Shown: piece after piece, positions 35,460 to 46,660 of the stretch | Layout: each line of letters begins with the position of its first letter | Position numbering within the stretch: position 1 is the first letter of the stretch | Assembly: GCA_014281115.1 (NCBI GenBank) | Contig: JACONQ010000003.1 | Location: 1,860,001 to 1,924,000, forward strand | Source: Laburnicola sp. R22_1 | Taxonomy: Eukaryota > Ascomycota > Dothideomycetes > Pleosporales > Didymosphaeriaceae | DNA: 64,000 nucleotides | Reading direction: 5' to 3' | Position numbers and translations under genes: made by a program | Notes under the pieces: model-generated | What the model was told of the DNA's origin: nothing | The model's input: only the letters and a program-made list of their open reading frames with translations | Database searches by the model: none

Positions 35460-36196
35460 AAAATAGTACATAATAAAAAAGACTATCTTATACTTAAAAA
35501 GACTTTAAAATCTATTACTACTTATATAATACCCTAAGTATTACTAGCGTTTTACTTACTTAGAAAGTTTCTATATAAGTATACTAGAAAGAATAAATAG
35601 AACTTTAACTTTTAAAAGTAGAATTATAAATATATTTTTAAGGAATTATTTAGTTATTACTATAATAAACCTACTAAGGTAAAGTTTATAGTTATCTATA
35701 TTTTAAAAGTACTATATACTACTTAGATTATAAAAGTGTAATTTTATTATAGTTAAAATCTAATTTAGTAAAATACTACTAATAAGCCTATAACTTACTT
35801 AAAGAATATAGACAGAAACTAAACTAGCTTTTAATAGAATTATTAAACTATATTTATAACTATTAGAGTATACTTAAAATAACTTTAGATAATAGTTATA
35901 TTATAGACTTTATAAAGTGTCTTAATAGTAAAATAATTTGAAAGTTATATTTATTACTTGTAAAATACTAAAATATAGTAGCTTTTATTAAAGAGTAAAT
36001 AATAAATATCTATTATAGTAACTAATATGCGAAATTAGTAAAGGATAATATATAAACTATATTAACGTTAAAATAGATTAAATAAAAATAATTTAACTTT
36101 AAAAGAAAAAAAAATTAAAAAGGCTAAAACCTTCAACTAAAAATAAAAAGTACTAAATATTATACTAAAGTGCAACATAGCGCTAAAAGGTGCTTA
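35460..36196 (+). pseudogene. Possible retrotransposon Gag remnant
   Basis: The plus strand around 35640-35740 reads KELFSYYYNKPTKVKFIVIYILK, with a later Trp-like stop position and a helix-rich continuation to about 36190. This resembles the retrotransposon Gag pattern of an aromatic/Lys-rich helix followed by 'A..yL...A..W', but without conserved invariant residues. Heavily interrupted by TAG/TAA. It could also be an unrelated RIPed sequence. Confidence 0.35.
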
Positions 36197-36210
36197 ATAA
36201 TAATTACTTA

Positions 36211-37466
36211 TTAGGCAGAGAAATATTGTAGACCTTTTAGTATATACTATAACGCTATAAAGGAAAGCTATAGGTGTGCTAAAAACGCATTAAAAAACGT
36301 AAAGTAGTAAGATAGGTTAGGGACTATTTATTAGCACATGCAAGTTAGCCCTTTATACTAGAGGTAGTTAATTATAAGATATACTAGGCACTAAAGTTAA
36401 TAATAGTATAACGCGTGGCTGCTACCTATATAGTATAAAATGCGCAACTGGATATAGATTGCCTATTTATACTACTTTTTTATCTTTATAAATATTTAAT
36501 TAGTAGTTAAGATCTTAAGGTTAGTTGCTATATCTATCTCTTACCCTAAAGATACTATTGCTACTAGATATATAGTGTTGCGCCCCTACCTAAAAGACAC
36601 AAATACTATAGCTAGGTATAATAGTTAGATACTATTTAATATTAAAAACTATATAGTCTATACTAAGGACCTATATAGTAAGTATATAGCTGCTATAGAG
36701 ATAAATTACTATATTAAGGAGAATATATATCTTCTTAAGCAAAAGTTTAGAATTAAAGGCAGAATAAGCCATATAATATAGATTGCCCTATACTAGTTTA
36801 GGTGCAAGGTGCTTATAACTATTAGTAAGAACTAGAATATAGTTATTTTTATAAAGTAAGAGTCTAGACTTGTAGTTATATACTACTGCGTAGCTTATAG
36901 GAGTAATTTCTATCTAATATTAGATCTTTAATTAATAGCTAATTGCTTTAAAGATAGTAGTTATATAAAGTAGATATTAAATACGTAAATAATATATAAG
37001 TACGCAATTATATTATAAAAGATTTAGAAAAGAGACCTAAAGTAGTGTTAAGGTACTATTTAGTATTAGGAGTAGAAAGCGCGCGTAATTTATTATATAT
37101 TATGGCAGCACTAAAGTGTGCATCTAAGGATTCTAAGTAGTTAATTATTAGGTAATAGAGTAGTAGGTAAAGGTCTATTATCTAGTAAGATGTCAGCAAA
37201 AGCTTATAAAGTAGCGTTAATTATTTAGTAATATAGCAGATAGGCAAGTAAGTTAGAGTATTATTATTATAGAGTTAGTTGTCTTAGAAGCTAGGGGGAG
37301 ACGTTAGAAAAACTTTAACGCGCTCTAGTTCCAGGGCTTAGTACTTGCACGTAATGTTACATTATGTGGGCGCTAGTAACGTAATAGAAAAACGCAGTAA
37401 TTAAACATAATAGAGCCACTTAAAAACTAAATAAGTGGAGGCAGTTTATACTCCTGCCTAGAAGAG
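36211..37466 (+). repeat. R2 repeat, full-length reference copy (1256 bp)
   Basis: Perfect 14-bp duplication 'ataataattactta' (36197-36210 and 37467-37480). Starts 'ttaggcagagaaatattgtagacc' and ends 'ctcctgcctagaagag'; the short inverted match 'taggcag'/'ctgccta' near the ends is seen only weakly in other copies. The right 150 bp keep more CpG and CpA than the rest. No coding frame recognised. Class unknown: a fixed length and a 13-14 bp duplication are unusual together. Confidence 0.85.
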
Positions 37467-37549
37467 ATAATAATTACTTACTATTATTATAATAAAAAAA
37501 GGCACATTTACCTAAATTATTTTAATTTAGATAAGCTATTAGCTGGTTA

Positions 37550-38310
37550 GCAGCTTTCGAACGTTGTTTAACCACTCGGCACCTCTCTTATTGCACTCCC
37601 TTAGCTTCTAAAGGAACTTGTTATCGTCTATAGTATTAAGCAGTCTTGTTAGGTTCCTCCTCTGCTGCGCAATATATCCCAGGTTCGCCTTAGTCTATTA
37701 AGCAGTCCCTGCGCGCATTATTAATACGTACATAACCTAAGCTAGCAAATAACAGCACAGACTATATACGTGTATTGCATGGCCATCTAGTATAAGCAAC
37801 TTAACTAGAAGCTTATCGCCATCGGCTATCTTAAGCTTTAGCTTCTTTTTAGCAATAATTACAAGCTTGTTAATTAAGTTTTAGGGATATAAGAAGGAGT
37901 TTATAGTAGATTAGGTATACTTAAGGTTAAACTTCGCTTTGTAGCACGGTCGCATCTTCGTCTTATTTAATTTAGCTATAGTTATTAGTCGCGATAGTGC
38001 GTAAGATAGTAGCGGGATTAGGCTCTCTTTATATAGACGATAAGCATCCTAATCTTATTACTGCCTATATAGGCGAGATAAGTCACTGCTTAACAATAGT
38101 TCTAAACTGTGGTTAAGTTAACCCTACTAGTGTACTTAACAGTCTTGCGGGGTGCCGAACGATAAGTGCGCTATTAACTTAGTCACGTGTATTTATATAG
38201 TCTATGAGTATCTCATAGAGTTAGTATACAAAAAAATAGATTATAGCTAGATTTTCTTTTTTGCCATAGTATAGTTGCGGGATGCAGCTTTGTTTACAAA
38301 AAAAGGCTAT
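37550..38310 (-). repeat. R5 arm 1 of a large inverted repeat, with a degraded unknown gene
   Basis: Pairs with 38820-39630 in inverted orientation across a ~510-bp spacer, giving a ~2.1 kb palindromic structure. On the minus strand a frame from about 37955 down to 37560 is fairly open. It starts MRPCYKAKFNLKY, contains KLLVKLLILDGHAIHVYSL, and ends FL*KLRECNKRGAEWLNNVR, stopping near 37565. I do not recognise it. This arm retains more GC and CpA than arm 2, so the arms were mutated unequally. The 38156-38298 section recurs alone at 7085-7230. Confidence 0.6.
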
Positions 38311-38819
38311 TAGCTCTTAGGTCTAAGGAAGCATAAGATATAATATAAAAGCTAAAAAAGTTAGAAAAGCAAAAAAGTAAAAGGGATTTTAACTAATCTT
38401 ATTACCTACTTTAAATTAATTATTAGTTATATTAATTAGATTTGAAACGCAAAAATATTAGTTATTTATTTAATTAGATTTATAAGCTATCTAGAAGTAT
38501 AGTAACTCTAAACGTTAAGATTAGTAAATAAAATAATATTAAGGCCTTAGTTAATTCTAGCTTTTTTTAAATCTTCTTAATACTAAGTTAGTAAAAAAAG
38601 TAAATACTAATATAACTTTATTAATAAAATTACTAGTAAAGGCTATAAATAGTTTTCTAGTAAAGATTTATAGTACTACTATTTTAGAACTATATCTAAC
38701 TAACTTTTATAATTAAAAATATATTTAAAATATTTATTTCATTATTACTTATCTTTATAAATATAAAATCTTTCTAGGTCTTCCCTACCTTAGCTAGAAG
38801 AATCTAAAGCCAAATATTA
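38311..38819. other. Spacer between R5 arms
   Basis: AT-rich, with no features recognised. Confidence 0.4.
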
Positions 38820-39630
38820 TAATATATTTTTGTAAATAAAGTCGCATCCCGCAGCTATACTTTAGTAAAAGAAATAACTAGCTATAACCTATTTCTCTAT
38901 ATACTAGCGTTATAAGAGACTATATATATATATATATAACTAAGTTAATAACACGCTTATTATGCGGCACCCTATAAGGCTGTTACGTATATGGGTAGGG
39001 TTAACTTAACTATAGTTTAGAACTATTATTAAGTAGTAACTTATCTTACCTATATAGGTAGTAATAAGGTTGGAGTGCTTATCGCCTATATAAAGAAAGC
39101 CTAATCCCGCTACTATTTTACGCAGTACTATAACTAATAACTATAGCTAAATTAAATAAGATAAAGATGTAACTATGCTATAAAGTAAAGTGTAATCTTA
39201 AGTACGTCTAATCTACTATAAACCCCTTCTTGCATTCCTAAAACTTAATTAATAAGCTTATAATTATTGCTAGAAAGAAGCTAAAGCTTAAGATAGCTAA
39301 TAGTAATAAGCTTATAGTTAGGTTACTTATACTAGATTGTTACGCAATACACATATATAGTTTATACTACTATTTGCTAGCTGAGGTTGTGTATATATTT
39401 ATAATATGTATAGAAACTACTTAATAAACTAAGATACACTTAGGATATAATGCGCAGTGGAGAAGGAACCTAATAAAGCTACTTAACACTATAGATAATA
39501 ATAGGTTTCTTTAGAAGCTAATGGAGTATAATAAGGAAGGTTCTAAGTAGTTAAACAACGTTTCAAAGCTATTAAACTAGCCATAGACGGTAATTACCTA
39601 TAACCGCGTTATTTCTAAAATTAAAAAGTT
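38820..39630 (+). repeat. R5 arm 2 (inverted copy), heavily RIPed
   Basis: Reverse-oriented match to arm 1, including a degraded version of the same unknown frame on the plus strand (e.g. FL*KLMEYNKEGSK*LNNV near 39500-39560). A short (ta)n run at about 38920-38940 is extra. Confidence 0.65.
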
Positions 39631-39785
39631 TCTTAATTATGTGATTTGACTGTGAAGGACCCGTGGGTCTTAGGTACGACCTATATTATAATATATAGAA
39701 TGCTAGTTTAAGGTAATTCTAATAATTATAATATAAACTTTAAGAAAATAACTATTAAAAATATAAATAAATTTAATTGCACTAT
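39631..39785. other. Short AT-rich spacer
   Basis: Nothing recognised apart from a small GC patch at about 39645-39675. Confidence 0.35.
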
Positions 39786-39896
39786 GTCTATTGTTAGATA
39801 AACTACCTATGGGTAGAACGACAAAGGCTTTTGTCTTAAATAATATGACAAAAAAAGCAGAGCCCCCTACTTAGTAATTAAAAAAGAGCGTTTTAG
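39786..39896 (+). repeat. Short R1 fragment (111 bp)
   Basis: Plus-oriented terminal R1 piece flanked by 'tgcactat' on both sides (39778-39785 and 39897-39904). Confidence 0.75.
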
Positions 39897-39904
39897 TGCA
39901 CTAT

Positions 39905-40345
39905 ATATAAACTAATAATAATAGAGAGTAAGAATAAGAATGAGGAGAAAGAAAAGATAAACGTATTTATTAATAAGTTACTAGGGGGAACAAGCGTTAT
40001 ATAAATATATTAGATTCTTATAGTTATTATAGTATTAGATAGTAAGCTAGTAAACGTGTTATATAAGTGTGCTGCGTAGCAGCGCACAAATATAGCGTAA
40101 TTGCTAATAGTAATCATAATGAAGCTTAGTTTTCTATGTACGCTTTAAGTAAATTAATAGTATTAGAGCGCTTATAAATAGTAGAGCGAGTGTGTAGTCT
40201 ATAAACTATTCTTATAAACTATTATTGCATTAGCGGAGACTTAGTAGACTATATTTTTAGGCCCTGGACTAGAGCGCTCTTTCTATCCCAACCTACGCAG
40301 GCTTAAATTAAAAAAAGGGGGGTTAAAAAGGGTAATTAACATTAA
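39905..40345 (+). repeat. Diverged relative of the R1 right half
   Basis: Shares the order of landmarks with R1 ('gtatttattaataag', 'taagctag', 'cttaaattaaaaaaaggg') but is too diverged to be a simple RIP copy. Contains an imperfect hairpin 'gtgctgc-gta-gcagcgcac' at 40068-40088, at the same relative place as the hairpin at 3310-3325. Confidence 0.5.
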
Positions 40346-40389
40346 ATAAACAATGAAACTATAATTTGTTTATAACTTAGCTTAATACT

Positions 40390-40810
40390 CTAAAAAAGTA
40401 TATAGATAAATATTTAAAGTAAGAGTAGATTTACTACTTTAAGTTACCTATTAAGGTACTTACTCTTTTTATAAAAAAGAAAAATAGTAGCTTATAGTTA
40501 TATATAAATTATTATAGGCTAAATGAAATTATAATTAAAAATTAGAGTGCTTTTTTATTAATTACTAAGTCCTTAAGCAATTTAGCTTAAACTAGAATCT
40601 TTTTAAATTTTAACCTATATAAAGCGTATTATTATATCTATATAATAGTAGATAATAAGTAATAAACTATATTCTAGACTAGGTATAAGTACTTTAAGTA
40701 TATAGTTATATCTTTTAGTTTAATAAATATACTAATATAGTTTTCGGCACTAATTATATATATTTTTTAAAGTTATTTTTACTATAAGAAATATTAGGTA
40801 GCTATAGTAA
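40390..40810 (+). pseudogene. Ty3/gypsy reverse transcriptase remnant (N-terminal half)
   Basis: Plus strand reads PIKVLTLFIKKKNSSL, then YYRLNEIIIKN, FNLYKAYYYIYI and TRYKYFKYIVISFSLIN. These line up with the gypsy RT blocks P.lfV.KKdGs.R.c.DYR.LN, lDL..ayhqirI and tr.G.feyl.mPFGl.NAP. Conserved Asp and Gly codons have become Asn, Lys or Ser by G-to-A change, and TAG/TAA replace Gln/Trp. The sequence stops at the R1 insertion at 40818, before the YxDD block. Confidence 0.8.
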
Positions 40811-40817
40811 AGCGTAT

Positions 40818-41941
40818 GTGGCGTTACTTTATCTACCTAGAGATAGGATAATAAAGGCTTTCATCTTAAATAACATAACAAAAAAAGGCAGAGCCCCCTA
40901 CTTAGTAATTAAAAAAGGCGTAAAAAGTTAATAACAAAAGAAAGCGCGTTTAAACTGCTAAGCAAGCTTAGTAGTCTTAGCGTAGGGCCGCTCCTATAAG
41001 CAAAAGTTTTACAAAGAGGCTACTTAAAACTTTAAGGAAAATAAGACTTTACCGCAGCTATGCTATAAGCTATCTCTTCTTCGCTATCCTAAGTTACATA
41101 CTACTATTCTAATTATCGCAAATAATATAAGTTAATATATTAATAGGTATATACTACTATACTTATAGTAGCAAGATAAGAGTAATATATACTAAATACA
41201 CTATTGCTCTATGACTATATTAAGGTTGTCTTTAACAAATCTCCTTCTATTACTATCTCTCTATGCCCTACTATCTATCTAGATATTAATATTGTTCTTA
41301 AAGAAGTACTCGCTATTACTAAAAAGTACACACTAAAGATACGCGCTGCTGCTATTAAAGTAACTACGCTAGAGTTCTATTCTGTCTAGATACTTATCTA
41401 GCGCGAGGGGCAGGTATACTTAACTATTTATAAGGTAGTTCTAGTATACTAGTTAGGTTAGTAGCTTATCTAGTTTGCAAAGGACTATAAGATTAAATTT
41501 CTACTCTAGGAGATATAATTACTTCTTATTAGTAATAGAATCTAGCAGAGGACGTAAAAGAAGGACAATAAAGTGTTTATTAACAAGCTATATAGTAGTA
41601 AGAGCATTATATAGATTTATAAGATCCTCCCAACTATTATTACTATTATGACTATTAAGTTAGCTTATCTAGCGTACAAGCGCAAATAACTAATAATAGT
41701 AGTAGTAATAAGCTAGGTGTGCTATATACGCTGTAAGTAAATCTTATCTTAGAACTAGAAGCTTATAGGTAGTAGGGGTTGCAAGTAAGTTTAAACTATT
41801 GTCGCATTGCTAGATATTTAAGATTAGTCTTTAATTAGAATTAGGTATTATACATAGTAGTATATAATAACCTTCTATCTTAACCTACTTTAATCTTAAA
41901 CTAAATAAATATGTTAAAAGAGTTATTTAGTAAGCCGACTA
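40818..41941 (+). repeat. R1 repeat, full-length reference copy (1124 bp)
   Basis: Perfect 10-bp duplication 'taaagcgtat' (40808-40817 and 41942-41951). Runs from 'gtggcgtta' to 'gtaagccgac'. Contains the 61-codon open stretch 41204-41389, parallel to 2847-3029 and 6099-6290. Inserted at the end of a gypsy RT remnant. Confidence 0.85.
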
Positions 41942-41954
41942 TAAAGCGTATATA

Positions 41955-42045
41955 ATACTTAGTTATTAGTTATATAATTTATTATATAATATTAGTTATA
42001 TTAGTTAGGTATACTATACCTAAATATATATTAGTAATTACTTTA
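41955..42045 (-). repeat. R3 fragment (inverted)
   Basis: Reverse-complement match to the middle of R3 at 52050-52150. Confidence 0.5.
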
Positions 42046-42056
42046 TACTTATATAT

Positions 42057-42246
42057 ATGTGCGGCATTATTAAGTCTACCTAGAAGTAGGATAATAAAGA
42101 CTTTTATCTGAAATAATATAATATAAAAAGCAGAGCCCTCTGCTTAGTAAATAAAAAGAGCGTAAAAAAGGTAGTAATTACAAAAAAAGCGCGTTTAAAT
42201 CTCAAACTAAAAAAAATGGTCAAAGGGGTATTTGGCAAGCTAATAA
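42057..42246 (+). repeat. Internally deleted R1 (~190 bp) with its own target duplication
   Basis: Joins the first ~140 bp of R1 directly to its last ~45 bp (from 'aaactaaaaaaaa' to 'tttggcaagc'), lacking about 0.95 kb of interior. Flanked by 'tacttatata' (42046-42055 and 42247-42256), so it moved as a miniature form rather than being deleted in place. Confidence 0.75.
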
Positions 42247-42266
42247 TACTTATATACTATAAGTAT

Positions 42267-43536
42267 TAAACATCTTTATTATGTGGAGATTCTAACCAAG
42301 ATTAAGTCCGCACTATACACAGAGAGAGGTAAAATAGAAGGCACTAAAACCTAGTGTCTAGCACATAGTAGTAGTCATAAAATATATATAAAATAATAAT
42401 AATTTTATTGTTAACTTTCTTTATAGCAGTATTATTAATAGTAGTTAATAAATAGTCTACTATTTAGTATAACTAAGTTATATATTATCTCGTAACTAGT
42501 AGACTATTAGAGAGCTATAGTAGACTACAGAGTCGCAACTATAGAAGTAGTGTAGGTAATAAGACGCTTAAATATAGTTTAGTTATTACGTTCGCAATCT
42601 AGTAGCAGCGTAACTATAGTTTACTATACGCATAGCGTATAAAGTCTACCTCTTACAATATTAGTAATACCTAGTATACCAAATCTTTATCTTTAATATA
42701 TAACTACTACTACTATCTTTTAAATCTAGCTCTTTATCTATTATATCTAGCAATATAATAATATTCTAGTAGCCTAACTACACTACGTTTTCTATATAGG
42801 GCAGCACAGCTATAGTAGAATTCTAAAAGTATATAAAGAATTAGCTAGGCAAAATTAAAAATAATCCCTAGAGATTTGGTAATCTTATATAGCAAGTAGA
42901 GTTATTAGAGAGGCCTCTTAATCTTAATATCTTTAATAATACCTAGCCCTAGCTATTTAGGCCTTATTAGCTAGTCTTATAACTCTAAATTCTAGAGTAC
43001 AAAGCACTCCTTTAGTACTTAAATAAAGGATTAGGTTAGGTATTTATACTGCAAAAATAGGATAAAGTAAAAGGGTTACTAAAAAAGCTTAAAGATAAGG
43101 ACTAGTAAAGTAAAAGTATAGGGTGGCTACTAGATAATAAGTAGTAGTTTCTTAGGGACTATAGAAGTTTAAAAGCGCAGCTGTGGCGTAAGAAGCTTAT
43201 AGATATAGTAGCAATTATCTAGAGTACTATTAAAGTAAAAGACTACAACTAAGTAATAAGAGTTAGAGTAAGCGGTAGTAGTAAAAGTATAGGGAAGATA
43301 GGCGATAGTAGCAAGGTTCTAGGTAGTAGTATATAGCTCGCTAGTTGCAAGGAGAGATCTACTATAAGAAGAGAGTTAGATAAAATAGTTAGATTAGTTG
43401 CTATTATAACTATTATTATTGTTATTATAGTAAAAAGTTTTGTTAAAGAAATTATTAATTATGTAACACAGTGGTTAGTTAAACAGCCGGCCTAGGATCA
43501 CGTAACATTACGGATTAACTCTAGGAGAGAAATATC
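42267..43536 (+). repeat. R4 repeat, full-length reference copy (1270 bp)
   Basis: Perfect 10-bp duplication 'ctataagtat' (42257-42266 and 43537-43546), abutting the duplication of the mini-R1. The plus strand from about 42980 to 43530 has a long Lys/Ser-rich frame with few stops (e.g. KVKGLLKKLKDKD, KSIGWLLDNK, ending near QDHVTLRINSRRE) that I cannot assign. A (ATT)n-like stretch at 43400-43440 matches the spot of the long microsatellite in the 53183 copy. Confidence 0.8.
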
Positions 43537-43600
43537 CTATAAGTATATATAATATATTATTATTTATAAAACTATTAACTAGCTTTCTATAAGTCTATAT

Positions 43601-43724
43601 GTGTGTGTTGTTAAATTATCTACCTAGGGGTAGAACGACAACGGCTTTCATCTCAAATAACATGATGAAAAAGTAGAGCCCCCTGCTTAGTAACTAAAAA
43701 GAGCGTAAAAAGGTAATTAAAAAT
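43601..43724 (+). repeat. Short R1 fragment (124 bp)
   Basis: Plus-oriented R1 end flanked by a perfect 12-bp duplication 'ataagtctatat' (43589-43600 and 43725-43736). Confidence 0.9.
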
Positions 43725-43736
43725 ATAAGTCTATAT

Positions 43737-43940
43737 AATAGATTTAAATACCTAGTAATACTAACTTACCTTATTCTTTATCTCCTCCTTCTACTACTAT
43801 ATTAAACATAATACTATAGCTAAACTAACTAATATAACTTATTATTATACCTAGGGTACTTAGTAAAGTGTATATATAAGTTAATAAAACTGTAATTCTA
43901 TTATATACTAAAAGGCTAAGAGATATATTTAAAGCGATAG
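43737..43940. other. AT-rich spacer, possibly retroelement remains
   Basis: Precedes the gypsy remnant at 44101, and the same reading context may continue, but no motif is clear enough to call. Confidence 0.3.
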
Positions 43941-43956
43941 ATATATAGTATCTAAC

Positions 43957-44084
43957 GCGCGTTTTTTATAATCACGTCACCTATTTTACGCTCTTTTTAA
44001 TTACTAAGCAGGGGCTCTTCTTTTTTTATATTATTTGAGATGAAAGTCCTTGTCGTTCTACCCCTAGGTAGTTAATCTAACAAC
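43957..44084 (-). repeat. Short R1 fragment (128 bp) with a 16-bp duplication
   Basis: Reverse-oriented R1 end flanked by the perfect 16-bp repeat 'atatatagtatctaac' (43941-43956 and 44085-44100). Confidence 0.9.
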
Positions 44085-44100
44085 ATATATAGTATCTAAC

Positions 44101-45735
44101 AGTAATTATATAAACACTAGATAAATTAATTAATATAATTTATCTTTTATACTTAGATAATATTTTAGTTTTTGTTTAATATAGATAAAGAATATAAATG
44201 TTATATTTAAAATGTTTTAAAACGCTTACGCAAGATAAAGCCATTTATTAACTTTAAAAAGTATAAGTAGTATACTAAGTTTATTAAGTATTTAGAATTT
44301 CTTATTTTTTCTAAAGGCCTTAGTATAGACTCTAAAATAATTAAAGTAATTTAATAATAGTCTATACCTAAATTAGTTAGAAATATTTATATATTTATTA
44401 GATTTATAAACTATTATTAGTAGTTTAAACACGACTTTTTATAGTTATATCTTTTTACACTCTTTTATTTACTAAGTAGGGAACCCTAATTTTTTTATTA
44501 TATTATTTAAGATAAAAGTCTTTATTCTCCTACTCCTAGATAGATGTAATTAACGCCACACACATAAACTACTATTAGTAAATTATTACTAACTTTTTCA
44601 ATATTATACTTCCTTTAACTTATTTAATCCAGAAGGCGCCTTATAGCACTACAATGGGCTACGCCATAAGATATAATGAAAGTGTTAAAATTAATATTAG
44701 CTTAAAAGCCTATAATATCTTTTTATAAGTATTTATTTTTACACACTTTAAAAGTAGAAGATAAACTTATAGTAAGACTAATACTTTTAAAAATATAATT
44801 AGCACTATTTTAAACTAGTTAAGCTTGAAAGAGAATAGAATAACGTAATAGTAGTCTATTAACTTTTTCTAAAGAAGTTAGATAGTATATAGTATAACTA
44901 TAATATATATAATTAGAATCCCTTTTATTAAAACCTTAAAACGCTTTTCTGTGTATACAATAGTAGGAGGAATATCTGCTATTATTGTAAAATTTTTATT
45001 AGAAACCCCTTAGTCACAAAAAAACCATATAATTAGAAACCCCTTAGTTGTAAAAAAAACTATACTAGGAGAGATATTTAAATTTTTAATATTTTAAAAT
45101 TCTTACTAACTACTATAACCTTGAATAGTTTATAAAGGCTAATATTATAATAATATTATATATACTTTTTATTTTACACTTTTTAAGTTAAATTTTATAA
45201 TAATATACTATACTAGAGTAATAAACTTTATAAATATTCTTTTCTAGTAGTCTATTTATAAGCTAGAGGCTTTAAAGCCTAAATATAAGTATAATAAGAC
45301 TTTTCTAATTTTTTTAAGAGAAATACTTTTTAGATAGAAGATAAATTAAATTATAATTTCTATAGTATTAATAAAGGTATATAGTAATTATAAGTATAAT
45401 ATAAAACTTAATAAAGAAATTTAAGCTTTAAACTAGTATAAAGTACTAAAGTAACTACTAAAGCTAAAATTTTTTTTTAAAAACCTTAATATAAAGTCTA
45501 ATAGTTTACTACTAGATAATTTTAGTATTACTAATTTGCGCCCTTTTAAGCCTATTAAATTTAAAAATTAAAATAAAAGGCTAAAGTAATATTATTATAT
45601 TATTATAATAGTCCTTTAGTAGGGGATTTTAGTATTATATAAACTCTTAAGCGCATTAAGTATAAGTATATATAGCTTTAACGAAAATTTCGACTCTAAA
45701 TATCGTGTAGTAATGCAATAGTTTATTGTTTGTAT
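44101..45735 (+). pseudogene. Ty3/gypsy pol remnant: RT end, RNase H, integrase zinc-binding region
   Basis: Near 44125-44160 the plus strand reads LINIIYLLYLDNILVF, the gypsy YLDD block with its second Asp changed to Asn. It continues in another frame with KYLEFLIFSKGLSID (cf. 'fLGf.vs..Gi..d'). After the R1 fragment at 44423-44563 it reads on through the RNase H-like block NVIVVY*LFLKKLDSI*YNYNIY (cf. 'hPvaf.Srkls.aE.nYdi.dkElLAi'). Around 45600-45700 comes YYNSPLVGDFSII*TLKRI, like the integrase H2C2 region 'hdsplaGHfG..kTl..i'. Frameshifts and many stops; not functional. Confidence 0.75.
44423..44563 (-). repeat. Short R1 fragment (141 bp) inside the gypsy remnant
   Basis: Flanked by a 17-bp duplication with one C/T mismatch (ataaactattattagta 44406-44422; ataaactactattagta 44564-44580). 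It interrupts the gypsy frame just after the RT domain. Confidence 0.85.
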
Positions 45736-45739
45736 CTCT

Positions 45740-45870
45740 TTATAGATACTAGACCCCCCAACCTATCTCTAAGCTGCTTTACCTTTTTGATGCGTTTTTA
45801 GCACACCTATAGCTTTTTCTTATAGCGTTGTACTATATACTAAAAGGTCTGCGATGTTGTTCTTCCTAAT
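45740..45870 (-). repeat. R2 terminal fragment
   Basis: Matches the 'ctgctttacctttttgatgcg...aaaaggtctgcgatgtt' end of the minus R2 copies at 60822-63494. The rest of R2 is absent. Confidence 0.65.
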
Positions 45871-46366
45871 AGATACTAGTAGTAATTGCCCTTAGGTTAC
45901 TCCGTGTCGCAATTGCTGCGCGTATTTTTATGCCCCCTTTGTCCTTTTAAAGGACCTATATTACGTTATTATTGTTTCATTATTATTATTATTACTAGCA
46001 TATCTATATAGTATTATAAGTAGTAATAAGATAGAGGTACTACTACGTATACCTTTTATTATTATTTTCTTTAATAGAAGTTAACTATAGATAGTAATAT
46101 ATAGTAAGATTATAGTTAGTTCTAAGGTTCTCTTTTAATAGGTAAAGATTATTAAGCTTAGCTATATATATATTGCGTAACTACTTATATAGTAGCTATA
46201 AACTAAGCTTCTTAAGTTAGACAATTTAGAAATCTATTTATATCTAGCGTAGATTTAGTAGGCCTCTTAGGTGCTATATACTTATCTTTTTAACTATATC
46301 TCTTAGTGTCTTAGTATATTATAGTATTACCGCTTTATTAATACATACACTCTCTAGCTTAGCTGC
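45871..46366. other. AT-rich spacer with a short GC patch
   Basis: At 45885-45965 there is a CpG/CpA-retaining patch. The remainder is RIPed and unassigned up to the target duplication of the LTR element. Confidence 0.4.
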
Positions 46367-46371
46367 TCTAG

Positions 46372-46660
46372 TATAAGGGCGGTACACGGCCTTATAGGGC
46401 TAACCTATTAGGGATAGCTAGAATAGTTAAAAGAGCTAGTTAAATTAATACTATTCTAAAATAGTGAATAAGGAAAAGACGTAGGGGGCCCTTTTTTTAT
46501 ATAGAAGGTAGCGTAGGGCATAGGCCCACGCTAACTACTACGCTAAGACTAACTAGGAAAGACGCCTTTAGAAAGGTAAAAAGCGTAAATAGAGGAAAAT
46601 AGGGTGTAAAAAAGGGGTAATAGGGCGTGCTTAGTAGAGAGGCTAGCAAGTACTATTATA
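46372..46660 (-). repeat. LTR of the 46372-51881 element (left copy)
   Basis: Begins 'tataagggcggtacac' and ends 'gtactattata'; the terminal TG and CA have become TA by RIP. If the element reads on the minus strand, this is its 3' LTR. Confidence 0.85.
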
